From contig DNUZ01000023.1 of NCBI GenBank assembly GCA_003507655.1, forward strand, positions 40,289 through 104,288: a stretch of 64,000 bases of DNA, written 5' to 3'. Below, piece by piece: positions 44,054-52,515 of this stretch; position 1 is the stretch's first letter, and every line of letters begins with the position of its first letter. The notes beneath the pieces are model-generated. The model was given only the letters and a program-made list of their open reading frames with translations, was not told the DNA's origin and did no database searches. Both the position numbers and the translations under genes were made by a program. The DNA comes from Lachnospiraceae bacterium (GTDB taxonomy: Bacteria; Bacillota; Clostridia; Lachnospirales; Lachnospiraceae).

Positions 44054-46294
44054 ATGGAAGCAAGAGCAGAGAATCTAATCAGAACAGAATATTCGGAGGT
44101 CATGCAGAAAGCCTATATTGATTATGCGATGAGCGTTATTATTGCAAGAGCCCTTCCGGATGTAAGAGACGGACTTAAACCGGTACAAAGACGTACCTTA
44201 TATGATATGCATGAACTGGGGATCCGCTACGACAGACCGTATCGAAAATGTGCGAGAATTGTCGGAGATACGATGGGTAAATATCATCCGCACGGTGACA
44301 GTTCCATTTATGAATCCTTAGTGGTGATGGCACAGGATTTTAAAAAGGGGCTTCCGTTAGTAGATGGTCATGGTAATTTTGGCTCGATCGAAGGGGATGG
44401 AGCGGCAGCCATGCGTTATACCGAAGCAAGACTGCAAAAGATCACACAGGAAGCCTATTTAGCCGACTTAGACAAAGATGTGGTAGACTTTGTCCCGAAC
44501 TTTGATGAGACGGAAAAAGAGCCGGAGGTGCTTCCGGTCAAGGTGCCTAATATCCTGATCAATGGTGCAGAGGGAATCGCAGTCGGAATGGCAACGAGTA
44601 TCCCGCCGCATAATTTTGGCGAAGTCATTGACGGTGTAAAGGCATATATGAAAAATCCTGACATCAATACCGAGCAGATGATGGAATATATCAAAGGACC
44701 GGATTTTCCAACCGGAGGGATCGTAACGAATAAGGATGACCTGCTTTCTATCTATTCTACCGGAAGCGGTAAGATCAAGGTCCGTGGAAAAGTTGAGATT
44801 GAAAAAATGAAGGGTGGCAAAGAACGGATTGTCATTACAGAGATCCCTTACACCATGATCGGAGCAAACATCGGAAAATTTTTAAATGATGTCTATTCTT
44901 TAGTAGAGACCAAAAAGACAAATGATATCGTAGACATCTCGAATCAGTCCTCCAAAGAGGGCATCCGTATTGTCATCGAATTAAAACGCGGTGCCGATGC
45001 TGAGAATATCTGTAACCTTCTTTATAAAAAGACAAAATTAGAGGATACTTTCAGCGTTAACATGCTTGCCGTTGCAGACGGAAGACCGGAAACCATGGGA
45101 ATCGTTCCGATGATCCGTCATCATGTGAATTTTCAGTATGAGATCGCAACAAGAAAATACAAGACACTGCTTGCAAAAGAGCTTGAGAAAAAAGAAGTGC
45201 AGGAGGGCTTAATCAAAGCCTGTGATGTGATTGACTTAATCATTGAGATTCTGCGTGGTTCTAAGAATATCAAAGATGCAAAAGCCTGCTTAGTTCATGG
45301 CAAGACCGATGCGATTAAGTTCAAATCCGAGGAGTCAAAGCAGTTAGCAGCGCAGCTTCAGTTTACCGAAAAACAGGCAACGGCAATCTTAGAGATGCGT
45401 CTTTATAAGCTCATCGGATTAGAAATCGAAGCACTGTTAAAAGAGCATGATAAGACGTTAAAAAATATTGCGACTTATGAGAATATCTTAGGAAGCCGTA
45501 CGGCAATGGCAAAGGTAATTATCAAGGAGTTGGATGCGTTTAAAAAGGAATATGCAAAAGAGCGCAAGACTGTGATTGACAATGTTGAGGCAGCAGTGGT
45601 CGAGGAAAAGAAAATCGAAGAAATGGATGTTGTCTTTTTGATGGATCGTTTCGGTTATGGACGAACAGTGGATGTACCGACCTATGAGCGAAATAAAGAG
45701 GCGGCAGACAGTGAAAATAAATGCGTAGTTCTTTGTAGGAACACGGATAAATTATGCCTCTTTACCGATACCGGAAAAATGCACAGTATCAAGGTCTTAG
45801 ACCTGCCGTTCGGAAAATTCAGGGACAAGGGACAACCGATCGATAACCTCAGTAACTATGACAGCAGTCAGGAAAATATCGTCTATCTGATGAACCTGCA
45901 GGCGATGACAGGAAAGCAGATATTCTTTGGAACGAAAAACGGAATGTGTAAGGTTGTGGATGGCAGTGAATTTGATGTTGCCAAACGAACGATCGCAGCC
46001 ACAAAACTCACAGAGGGAGATATGCTGTTAACGGTGCGTGTCTTAGAAGGAGAAGAGTCATTGATCCTTCGTTCTGATAAAGAGTATTTCTTAAGGTTAG
46101 AAGCAAGTGAGATACCACAGAAGAAAAAAGGAGCCGTCGGTGTGCGTGGCATGAGGCTAGCCGCCCGTGAACAGATGCAGGAGATTTATGTTCTGCCACC
46201 GGACGGGGAGGAAGTCGTCACCGTGAAAGAAAAAGAGGTGGCACTGCACAGACTCCATATAGGAAAGAGAGATACCAGAGGCGTAAAGAAATGA
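44054..46294 (+). CDS. parC: Type IIA DNA topoisomerase subunit A (ParC/GyrA family)
   Basis: DNA-cleaving subunit, 746 residues. It starts at 44054 after TAGGAGGAAAAGC; an open frame reaching back to 43982 overlaps the B-subunit gene and is not the start. ALPDVRDGLKPVQRR near 30, MGKYHPHGDSSIY near 75 and the catalytic tyrosine in AAAMRYTEARL near 121 are present. The C-terminal beta-pinwheel (about 510-746) has no QRRGGKG-like GyrA box that I can see, pointing to a ParC-like decatenase. Ends overlapping folC by 4 bases. Confidence 0.9.
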   Translation: MEARAENLIRTEYSEVMQKAYIDYAMSVIIARALPDVRDGLKPVQRRTLYDMHELGIRYDRPYRKCARIVGDTMGKYHPHGDSSIYESLVVMAQDFKKGLPLVDGHGNFGSIEGDGAAAMRYTEARLQKITQEAYLADLDKDVVDFVPNFDETEKEPEVLPVKVPNILINGAEGIAVGMATSIPPHNFGEVIDGVKAYMKNPDINTEQMMEYIKGPDFPTGGIVTNKDDLLSIYSTGSGKIKVRGKVEIEKMKGGKERIVITEIPYTMIGANIGKFLNDVYSLVETKKTNDIVDISNQSSKEGIRIVIELKRGADAENICNLLYKKTKLEDTFSVNMLAVADGRPETMGIVPMIRHHVNFQYEIATRKYKTLLAKELEKKEVQEGLIKACDVIDLIIEILRGSKNIKDAKACLVHGKTDAIKFKSEESKQLAAQLQFTEKQATAILEMRLYKLIGLEIEALLKEHDKTLKNIATYENILGSRTAMAKVIIKELDAFKKEYAKERKTVIDNVEAAVVEEKKIEEMDVVFLMDRFGYGRTVDVPTYERNKEAADSENKCVVLCRNTDKLCLFTDTGKMHSIKVLDLPFGKFRDKGQPIDNLSNYDSSQENIVYLMNLQAMTGKQIFFGTKNGMCKVVDGSEFDVAKRTIAATKLTEGDMLLTVRVLEGEESLILRSDKEYFLRLEASEIPQKKKGAVGVRGMRLAAREQMQEIYVLPPDGEEVVTVKEKEVALHRLHIGKRDTRGVKK

Positions 46295-47643
46295 CCTATG
46301 AAGATGCAGCAGAATTTGCAGACAGTACAAAAAAATATGGAAGTATTTTAGGACTAGAGAGTATCCGAAATCTGATGCAGGAACTTGGAAACGTACAGGA
46401 GCAACTGCACATCATCCATGTAGCGGGTACGAATGGAAAGGGTTCAGTCTGTGCCTTTTTATCCGCGGCACTGACAGAGGCCGGATATCGGGTTGGACGT
46501 TATAATTCTCCGGCAGTATTTGAAAGAAGAGAAGTCTTTCGCATAGGAGAAACGATGATCTCTAAAGAGGAATACGCCGCGGTTTTTGAAAGAGTTCAAA
46601 CCGCCTGTGAAGTGCTGACAAAGCGGGGATGTCCGCATCCGACTGTCTTTGAGGTAGAGACAGCGGCAGCGTTTTTATGGTTTTATGAAAAAAAATGCGA
46701 CCTCGTCTTATTAGAGACCGGTATGGGCGGAGAGACAGATGCGACCAATCTGATCACACATCCGGTATGCAGTGTGCTGACTTCGATTGGCATGGATCAT
46801 ATGCAGTATTTAGGAAATACCATAGAAGAGATTGCAAAAGTAAAAGCCGGGATCATCAAAAAAAGATGTCCGGTAGTTGCATTGAAACAGGGTGACAGTG
46901 TGTGCGAAGTCATAAAGAACAAGGCAGAGGAATGTGGTTCACGGTGTGTTCTGGTAGAAGTGCCTGCTTCTGTAGAAGAGAACGTTATGACAGAGCAGGG
47001 ACAGAGACAGGGGCGATGCATACAGGACAGACCGATACAGAAACAATGTATACAATATCCGGTGCAGGGAACAACGCTGCAGGATGCACGCTATGGATCA
47101 GTACATACCGCACTTGGCGGTGTATGGCAAAGAGAGAATCTGTCACTGGCATTAGCAGTCTTAAAACTGTTAGAAGAATCCGATTATTCCATAACGAAAG
47201 AAGCGGTGCAAAGTGGGATTGCAAAGACGATCTGGCATGGCAGATATGAGGTTTTACAGACGGAGCCGCTATTTATCATAGACGGAGCGCACAATCCGAT
47301 TGCCGCGAAACGTCTGAAGGAGACGATCGAAAAGGATTTTACAAACAGGGAAATTATATATATAATAGGGGTACTTGCAGATAAGGAGCATGAAAAAATG
47401 CTGCGTCTTTTATTGCCGGAAGCGAAAGCCGTATTTACGGTCACACCCGATAGCCCAAGGGCTTTAGACGGTGAGATCTTAGCAAAAGAAGCCCGAAAGT
47501 ATGCAGACAATATTTGGTATGTGCCGGATATTGGTAAAGCAGTGAAGATGGCAAAGGAAACAGCAAAAGAGTCCGATGTCATACTTGCAGTCGGCTCTTT
47601 ATCCTATTTAAAAGAAGTAAAAAAAGCCTTAGGACAGGGTTAA
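46291..47643 (+). CDS. folC: Folylpolyglutamate synthase / dihydrofolate synthase FolC
   Basis: Adds glutamate to dihydropteroate and folates; 450 residues. IHVAGTNGKGSVCAFLSAAL near residue 48 is the P-loop, followed by LLETGMGGETDATNLI near 143 and DGAHNPIAAKRLKETI near 330. The segment about 225-265 is rich in Gln and Cys-Ile-Gln repeats (CIQDRPIQKQCIQYPVQG), an unusual insertion between the two domains. Start overlaps parC (ATGA), so the folate genes share its transcript. Confidence 0.94.
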   Translation: MTYEDAAEFADSTKKYGSILGLESIRNLMQELGNVQEQLHIIHVAGTNGKGSVCAFLSAALTEAGYRVGRYNSPAVFERREVFRIGETMISKEEYAAVFERVQTACEVLTKRGCPHPTVFEVETAAAFLWFYEKKCDLVLLETGMGGETDATNLITHPVCSVLTSIGMDHMQYLGNTIEEIAKVKAGIIKKRCPVVALKQGDSVCEVIKNKAEECGSRCVLVEVPASVEENVMTEQGQRQGRCIQDRPIQKQCIQYPVQGTTLQDARYGSVHTALGGVWQRENLSLALAVLKLLEESDYSITKEAVQSGIAKTIWHGRYEVLQTEPLFIIDGAHNPIAAKRLKETIEKDFTNREIIYIIGVLADKEHEKMLRLLLPEAKAVFTVTPDSPRALDGEILAKEARKYADNIWYVPDIGKAVKMAKETAKESDVILAVGSLSYLKEVKKALGQG

Positions 47644-47670
47644 GATAAATTGGAAAGCACAGGTGAAGTC

Positions 47671-48222
47671 ATGGACGAAAAGAAAATACAAGAGGGTGTC
47701 CGCCTGATTTTAGAAGGTATCGGCGAGGACTGTACAAGAGAGGGGCTGTTAGAAACACCGGATCGTATTGCCCGTATGTATCAGGAGATTTTTGGCGGTA
47801 TGGGCAAGGATGCAAAGGAACATCTGTCAAAAACCTTTCATGTAAAAAATAATGAGATGGTTGTGGAGAAAGACATTGTCTTTTACTCTACCTGTGAACA
47901 TCATCTGCTTCCGTTTTATGGAAAGGCACATGTTGCCTATATTCCGGATGGAAAAGTGGTCGGTTTAAGCAAGTTAGCAAGAACCGTAGAAGTCTATGCG
48001 AAAAGACCACAGATGCAGGAACAGCTTACCGCACAGATCGCGGATGCGCTGATGGAGCATTTAAAACCACAGGGGGCAATGGTCATGATCGAAGCAGAGC
48101 ATATGTGTATGACGATGCGTGGTATTAAAAAACCGGGAAGCAGGACCGTTACCTATGTAACGCGTGGCATTTTTGAAAAAGATACAGAGTTACAAAACCG
48201 CTTTTTTCAGATGGTGCGTTAA
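47671..48222 (+). CDS. folE: GTP cyclohydrolase I FolE
   Basis: Converts GTP to 7,8-dihydroneopterin triphosphate, the first step of folate synthesis. The ATG at 47671 gives 183 residues; an alternative TTG at 47650 would add seven. Zinc and active-site residues are seen in [20 protein letters not shown] near 75 and the C-terminal [18 protein letters not shown] with its cysteine near 148. folC lies 27 bases upstream, and an HD-domain gene follows after 2 bases. Confidence 0.96.
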   Translation: MDEKKIQEGVRLILEGIGEDCTREGLLETPDRIARMYQEIFGGMGKDAKEHLSKTFHVKNNEMVVEKDIVFYSTCEHHLLPFYGKAHVAYIPDGKVVGLSKLARTVEVYAKRPQMQEQLTAQIADALMEHLKPQGAMVMIEAEHMCMTMRGIKKPGSRTVTYVTRGIFEKDTELQNRFFQMVR

Positions 48223-48224
48223 GG

Positions 48225-48716
48225 ATGGAGTATGTAGAAAAGCTGTCAGGAGACAGGGAATACAGACAGTTGTTAGAGCGTTTAAAAGAATTAGAAAAAG
48301 ATCGGATCTACTGTCATCATGGGATCGGGCATCTATTGGATGTGGCGCGGATTGCCTATATAGAAAATTTAGAAACACAGCTTGGTTTAGAAAAAGAAGA
48401 TATTTACATAGCGGCGCTGCTGCATGATCTTGGAAGAGTTGATGAGTATGAAAGCGGCATCGGACATCACATTGCAGGCAGAGAACGTGCGAGATATTTT
48501 TTACAGAAAATAGAATATCCATGGGAACGGCAGGCGGTAATATTGGATGCCATTACAGAGCATCGCAATAAGGAAAATATTGAGGGGAACGAAGCACCGA
48601 TGTTTCACAGGATTTTAGCAAAGGCAGACAGGAGATCGAGAAACTGCCGGTTCTGTGACGTATATGAGAGCTGTAAGTGGAGTGTTGAGGAGAAGGAGCA
48701 CCGCATAGAGCGGTAA
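48225..48716 (+). CDS. HD-domain phosphohydrolase in the folate operon
   Basis: A 163-residue soluble protein with the HD metal motif: HHGIGHLLDVARIAYI near residue 27, AALLHDLGRVDEYESG near 64 (the HD pair), HHIAGRERAR near 83 and DAITEHRNK near 108. The C-terminus has CRFCDVYESCKWSVEEKE with three cysteines. The substrate is unknown. It sits between folE and folP with 2- and 12-base gaps, so it may act on a folate intermediate, for example in removal of phosphate from dihydroneopterin triphosphate; this is inference only. Confidence 0.85.
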   Translation: MEYVEKLSGDREYRQLLERLKELEKDRIYCHHGIGHLLDVARIAYIENLETQLGLEKEDIYIAALLHDLGRVDEYESGIGHHIAGRERARYFLQKIEYPWERQAVILDAITEHRNKENIEGNEAPMFHRILAKADRRSRNCRFCDVYESCKWSVEEKEHRIER

Positions 48717-48728
48717 TTGGAGGATAAG

Positions 48729-49565
48729 ATGAAAAAAAAGATTGAAACGATCGAAATCGGAAACAGGGAATTTGATGTAAAGAATCATACTTATGTGATG
48801 GGAATTTTAAATGTGACACCGGATTCTTTTTCTGATGGGGGAAAGTATGATCAGCTAGACCGGGCACTCTTTCATGCGCAGGAAATGATTGACGACGGAG
48901 CCGATATTATTGATGTCGGTGGAGAATCCACCAGACCGGGATATACGATGATTTCCGATGAAGAGGAGATCGAGCGCACCGTTCCGGTTGTGGAGGCATT
49001 AAAAGAGCGTTTTGATATTCCAATCTCCATTGATACTTATAAGAGTAAAGTGGCAAAAGCAAATATCAAAGCCGGAGTGGATTTAGTCAATGATATCTGG
49101 GGTATGAAGTACGATAAGGATATGGCAAAGCTGGTCGCAGATACGAAAGTGGCATGCTGTCTGATGCACAATCGGGACGAGGCTTCCTACAAACATTTTA
49201 TGAAAGAAATGATCGAGGATATCAAAGAGAGTGTGAAGATCGCCAAAGAAGCCGGTGTAAAAAATAAGCGTATTATTTTAGATCCGGGTGTGGGCTTTGG
49301 TAAGACCTATGACAATAACTTAGAGGCGATCCGATGTCTGAAAGATTTAGAGGAGTTAGGTTATCCGGTGTTGCTTGGAACGAGCAGAAAATCGGTGATC
49401 GGTCTCAGTCTGGATCTGCCAAGTGACCAGAGAATGGAAGGCACACTGGCTACAACGGTTATGGGTGTCATGCAGGGAGTGGCATTTGTGCGTGTGCATG
49501 ATGTAAAGGAAAATAAACGTGCCATTATGATGACAGAAGCAGTTCTTGGAAGGAAAGATTTATAA
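48729..49565 (+). CDS. folP: Dihydropteroate synthase FolP
   Basis: Joins p-aminobenzoate to dihydropterin pyrophosphate; target of sulfonamides. The start at 48729 follows TTGGAGGATAAG and gives 278 residues. MGILNVTPDSFSDGGKYD near 24, IIDVGGESTRPGYT near 60 and RIILDPGVGFGKTYDNN near 180 are the pterin and pABA loops. In the folate operon between the HD gene and folBK. Confidence 0.97.
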   Translation: MKKKIETIEIGNREFDVKNHTYVMGILNVTPDSFSDGGKYDQLDRALFHAQEMIDDGADIIDVGGESTRPGYTMISDEEEIERTVPVVEALKERFDIPISIDTYKSKVAKANIKAGVDLVNDIWGMKYDKDMAKLVADTKVACCLMHNRDEASYKHFMKEMIEDIKESVKIAKEAGVKNKRIILDPGVGFGKTYDNNLEAIRCLKDLEELGYPVLLGTSRKSVIGLSLDLPSDQRMEGTLATTVMGVMQGVAFVRVHDVKENKRAIMMTEAVLGRKDL

Positions 49566-49571
49566 AAAGTA

Positions 49572-50393
49572 ATGGATAAGATTAAGATTCAAAATCTCGA
49601 AGTATTTGCGAACCATGGTGTATTTTTAGAAGAGACAAAATTAGGACAGAAATTTTTAGTCAGTGCAGTGCTCTATACGGATACGAAGGCTGCCGGGATG
49701 ACAGATGATCTGACAAAGTCGATACATTATGGAGAGGTCAGTCATTTTATTACGGATTTTATGAAAAAAAATACCTATCAGCTGATCGAGTCAGCAGCCG
49801 AGCAGTTAGCACAGGCAATGCTTTTAACAATCCCGAATCTGAAAAAGGTCTTATTGGAGATCAAAAAGCCATGGGCACCGATCGGACTACCATTAGAATC
49901 GGTATCGGTGGAGATCGAGAGGGGCTGGCATGAGGTCTATCTGTCCTTTGGCTCTAACATGGGAGATCGGGAAGCCTATATTAAAACAGCGTTAGATGCA
50001 TTGGAACATATCCGGGGATGCCGCTTGCGGCAGGTGTCGGAGTTACTTGTCACAAAACCTTACGGTGGTGTGGAGCAGGAGGATTTTTTAAATGGATGCT
50101 TAGAATTAGAGACGCTTCTGACTCCACAGGAGCTTTTAGAGGAGCTGCACCGGATCGAACAGGAGGCAGGACGGGAACGAAAGATCCACTGGGGACCGCG
50201 GACACTGGATCTGGATATTTTATTCTATGATAAGGAACTGATCGAGACAGAGGATCTGATCATACCGCATGTGGATTTGGAAAACCGCTATTTTGTCTTG
50301 AAACCACTGGCGGAAATCGCGCCGAATTTCAGACATCCGATCTTGAAAAAAACCGTGACACAGATGTTAGAAGCAGTGAAGGAGGAAGCCTGA
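49572..50393 (+). CDS. folK: Fused dihydroneopterin aldolase / HPPK (FolB-FolK)
   Basis: Bifunctional folate enzyme of 273 residues. Residues about 1-117 are FolB (KIQNLEVFANHGVFLEETKL, YGEVSHFITDFM, LLEIKKPWAPIGLP), which cleaves dihydroneopterin. Residues about 120-273 are FolK (VYLSFGSNMGDREAYIKTAL, RKIHWGPRTLDLDILFYDKE, IIPHVDLENRYFVLKPLAEI), which pyrophosphorylates the pterin. The fusion places two consecutive steps in one chain. Stop overlaps the HAD phosphatase start. Confidence 0.95.
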   Translation: MDKIKIQNLEVFANHGVFLEETKLGQKFLVSAVLYTDTKAAGMTDDLTKSIHYGEVSHFITDFMKKNTYQLIESAAEQLAQAMLLTIPNLKKVLLEIKKPWAPIGLPLESVSVEIERGWHEVYLSFGSNMGDREAYIKTALDALEHIRGCRLRQVSELLVTKPYGGVEQEDFLNGCLELETLLTPQELLEELHRIEQEAGRERKIHWGPRTLDLDILFYDKELIETEDLIIPHVDLENRYFVLKPLAEIAPNFRHPILKKTVTQMLEAVKEEA

Positions 50394-51043
50394 TGACAAC
50401 CATTTTGTTTGATCTGGATGGTACGATCATTAATTCCTTTTTAGGGATTACGAGATGTGTACAGTATGCATTGAGATCCAAAGGAATTGAGGTAGAAAAC
50501 TTAGAGGATTTAGAGGAATATATCGGGCCGCCGCTCAAGCAGACCTTTCAGAAGAACTATGACTTTAGTGATGAAGAGACGATCGATCTGATCCGGAAGT
50601 ACAGGGAACGATTTGACGTGACGGGGATTTTTGAAAATGAACTCTATCCGGGTGTGGAGCAGACCCTGCTTCATTTAAAAGAACGTGGATATCCGTTGGT
50701 ATTAGCATCCTCAAAACCGGAGACTGCCTGTAAGCGGATTTTAGAAAAACACGGGTTGTTGTCCTGTTTTGACGAGGTAGTCGGTGCAACGTTAGACGGC
50801 AGGATTTCTACGAAGGAACAGGTGCTGAAAGAAGTGTTTCGGCGGATCGGAAGTAATGATCCAAAGGATTATGTCTTAATCGGTGATACAATTTATGACG
50901 TAGAAGGTGCAAATAAGGTCGGCATGGATTGTATCGGGGTCAGCTACGGCTTTGGAAAAGCAGAAGATTTAGAACGTGCAGGTGCAGTGAGTGTTTGCAG
51001 GGATTTAGAAGAAGTGGAGAGAGTGGTCATTGAAAGATATTAA
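50393..51043 (+). CDS. HAD-family phosphatase (Gph/PGP-like)
   Basis: A 216-residue HAD hydrolase: motif I FDLDGTIINSF at the N-terminus, a helical cap (about 15-85), motif II VLASSKPE near 103, motif III lysine near 142 and motif IV VLIGDTIYDVEGA near 161. Annotated relatives are phosphoglycolate phosphatases, but overlap with folBK (stop and start share bases) suggests a pterin phosphate could be the substrate. This is inference. Confidence 0.85.
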   Translation: MTTILFDLDGTIINSFLGITRCVQYALRSKGIEVENLEDLEEYIGPPLKQTFQKNYDFSDEETIDLIRKYRERFDVTGIFENELYPGVEQTLLHLKERGYPLVLASSKPETACKRILEKHGLLSCFDEVVGATLDGRISTKEQVLKEVFRRIGSNDPKDYVLIGDTIYDVEGANKVGMDCIGVSYGFGKAEDLERAGAVSVCRDLEEVERVVIERY

Positions 51044-51833
51044 ATGGTACAGGGCGTGGGATATCGTTTATCCGGTTGGAATCTATTATGTATTGATGAA
51101 TGTTGCAACATTTGTTGTATGCCTCATTGTTCCGTTGACAGATGAAAGTTACGGATTTATCAAAGTATTGACAACGTTGTTTGTGCTGCCGGTCGTCTAT
51201 GTCATGTATCGGAATGACCAGTTGAGGCGTGGCGTACAAAAGGCAAAAGCGAAGGATTTATTTCTCGATATGAGATCAGAAATCGTTCCACTGCTTGGCA
51301 TTCTTGTAATGGCAGCCTGTGCAGCAGTTGTTTTGAATAATCTGATCTCATGGACTCCGTTAATGAAGGTCTCTGCAACATATCAGAGTGTAACAAGGAA
51401 GTTCTTTGGCGGGGCAGTCATCTTTGAAATTTTAGGACCTTGCATTTTGGTTCCGGTTTTAGAGGAGTATGTATTCCGCGGACTGGTCTACAAGAGATTG
51501 CGGGAATGGCTTGGGATGACCTGGGCAGTTGTGATATCCGCAATTATTTTTGGCATGATGCATATGAATATCGTGCAGTTTGTCTATGCCGGATTTTTGG
51601 GTGTCTTTTTAGCCCTTTGCGTGGAACGGACAAAGCATCTCTATGGAGCCATTTTGGCTCATATGGCAGCAAATACGATTTCCGTGATCCGCACCGAGAC
51701 AAACTGGCTGTCATGGATGGATGAATCTTTGCAGGCGCAGGCACTTACCACTGTAGGAATGGGACTGGTATTTATAGGATTGTATCTGCTGGTGTTCTGG
51801 AAAGGAAAAGGGGACGGAAAGAAAATAATATGA
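51030..51833 (+). CDS. CPBP-family intramembrane glutamic protease
   Basis: A 267-residue membrane protein with about seven to eight membrane segments, starting at TTG inside the end of the HAD gene. The CPBP/Abi motifs are present: EEYVFRGLVYKRL near residue 145, FGMMHMNIVQ near 175 and AHMAANTIS near 210, supplying the glutamates and histidines of the active site. Family members process prenylated proteins or mature and resist bacteriocins; the substrate here is unknown. A decayed GNAT gene once overlapped its stop codon. Confidence 0.9.
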   Translation: MKDIKWYRAWDIVYPVGIYYVLMNVATFVVCLIVPLTDESYGFIKVLTTLFVLPVVYVMYRNDQLRRGVQKAKAKDLFLDMRSEIVPLLGILVMAACAAVVLNNLISWTPLMKVSATYQSVTRKFFGGAVIFEILGPCILVPVLEEYVFRGLVYKRLREWLGMTWAVVISAIIFGMMHMNIVQFVYAGFLGVFLALCVERTKHLYGAILAHMAANTISVIRTETNWLSWMDESLQAQALTTVGMGLVFIGLYLLVFWKGKGDGKKII

Positions 51834-52046
51834 AAATATATGAAGTAGAAGAGAGGACGCCCTTGGTGGCGCCTCTTTTGAATATTTGGGAAGAAATATG
51901 GTATTCAAAATTATGGAATCAGGGAAGTTACCGTCAACGAGCAGAATCCACAGGCAGTTGGATTTTATGAGCATTTGGGTTTTAAAACATATAAACGAAC
52001 CGATCCTGCTGAGGGTGGATGGATTCCGGATAACCGCACGGAATAA
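51830..52046 (+). pseudogene. Decayed GNAT acetyltransferase
   Basis: An ATG overlapping the CPBP stop starts a frame reading MKIYEVEERTPLVAPLLNIWEE, like a GNAT N-terminus. After about 22 codons the match moves to another frame, which reads REVTVNEQNPQAVGFYEHLG and FKTYKRTD, the GNAT acetyl-CoA/C-terminal motif. The middle of the protein, about 80 residues, is missing. The match stops near 52005, where remnants of a nitroreductase begin on the other strand. Non-functional. Confidence 0.8.
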
Positions 52047-52310
52047 TGGCAAAAGCGTCTAAATCCTCTGGGATATCCAATACATTTCGGACGGCTTCCA
52101 TCCGCTTGTTTAGTGGAGCAATTCCAAGCCAGACGGCGCCAAGCTCAAGAGCATCGGCTTCTAAACAAAAAATTTTCAACAGATGCACTCATATCAATCT
52201 ATGCATATTCAGGCATGGTGCAATTGATGCGGTAACATGCAACAAAAGCAAGGGGTGCATAGCGGCACTGATCATCGTGATTATGACATGGATCAGAAAA
52301 AATGCAAGAA
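52000..52310 (-). pseudogene. Decayed nitroreductase-family gene (C-terminal half)
   Basis: Read on the minus strand, YAPLAFVACYRINCTMPEYA is followed by an in-frame TAG, then IDMSASVENFL; after a frameshift, LLEADALELGAVWLGIAPL, then RMEAVRNVLDIPEDLDAFAI, IPCGYP and PQQDRF. These are consecutive nitroreductase segments. The N-terminal half with the first FMN-binding residues is absent. One stop and one frameshift show it is dead. Confidence 0.8.
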
Positions 52311-52319
52311 GATTTTTGT

Positions 52320-52348
52320 TTGACTTTTTGGAAAATAAGAAATATAAT
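52320..52348 (+). promoter_or_regulatory. Consensus promoter of the first MATE gene leader
   Basis: TTGACT (52320-52325), 17-base spacer, TATAAT (52343-52348). The predicted start near 52355 lies about 3 bases before the first leader hairpin. Confidence 0.8.
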
Positions 52349-52357
52349 AATGCATGA

Positions 52358-52403
52358 ACGAGTAGCAGACTAGCGTAAATCCAGTTTTTGCTACTCGTTT
52401 TTC
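52358..52403 (+). terminator. Leader hairpin 1 with T-run (terminator-like)
   Basis: ACGAGTAGCA pairs perfectly with TGCTACTCGT, enclosing a 21-base loop that contains AGCGTAAATCCAGTTTT, and is followed by TTTTTCT. It begins almost at the transcription start, so it is unlikely to serve an upstream gene. Loop sequence is shared with hairpin 2. Confidence 0.8.
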
Positions 52404-52431
52404 TATTTTAAAATTTTATCATGCCGTTAAA

Positions 52432-52488
52432 AAAGTGTGTAGCTTATCAGCGTAAGTCCAGCTTATGAGATAAGTACACACATTTTTT
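52432..52488 (+). terminator. Leader hairpin 2 with T-run (terminator-like)
   Basis: GTGTGTAGCTTATC pairs with GATAAGTACACAC (one bulged G), enclosing AGCGTAAGTCCAGCTTATGA, then TTTTTT. A-residues before the stem make it terminator-like on both strands. It lies 12 bases before the ribosome site of the MATE gene. The loop matches hairpin 1 in 16 of 19 bases although the stems are unrelated. Confidence 0.8.
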
Positions 52489-52515
52489 ATGTAGAAAAAG
52501 GAGGAGTAAGTTCAA

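Noticed and set aside
51838..51870. Terminator after the CPBP gene (GAGGACGCC...GGCGCCTC-TTTT)
   Set aside because: A weak hairpin is possible, but the same bases encode the start of the decayed GNAT gene in good agreement with that family, so I did not list it separately.
52046..52357. 103-codon plus-strand open frame upstream of the MATE gene
   Set aside because: It runs antisense to the decayed nitroreductase, whose protein matches are convincing on the minus strand; no ribosome site is present.
52358..52488. Guanidine-II (mini-ykkC) or TwoAYGGAY type tandem hairpin RNA
   Set aside because: Those classes have ACGR or AYGGAY terminal loops; the loops here read AGCGTAARTCCAG, and neither consensus is present on the sense strand.
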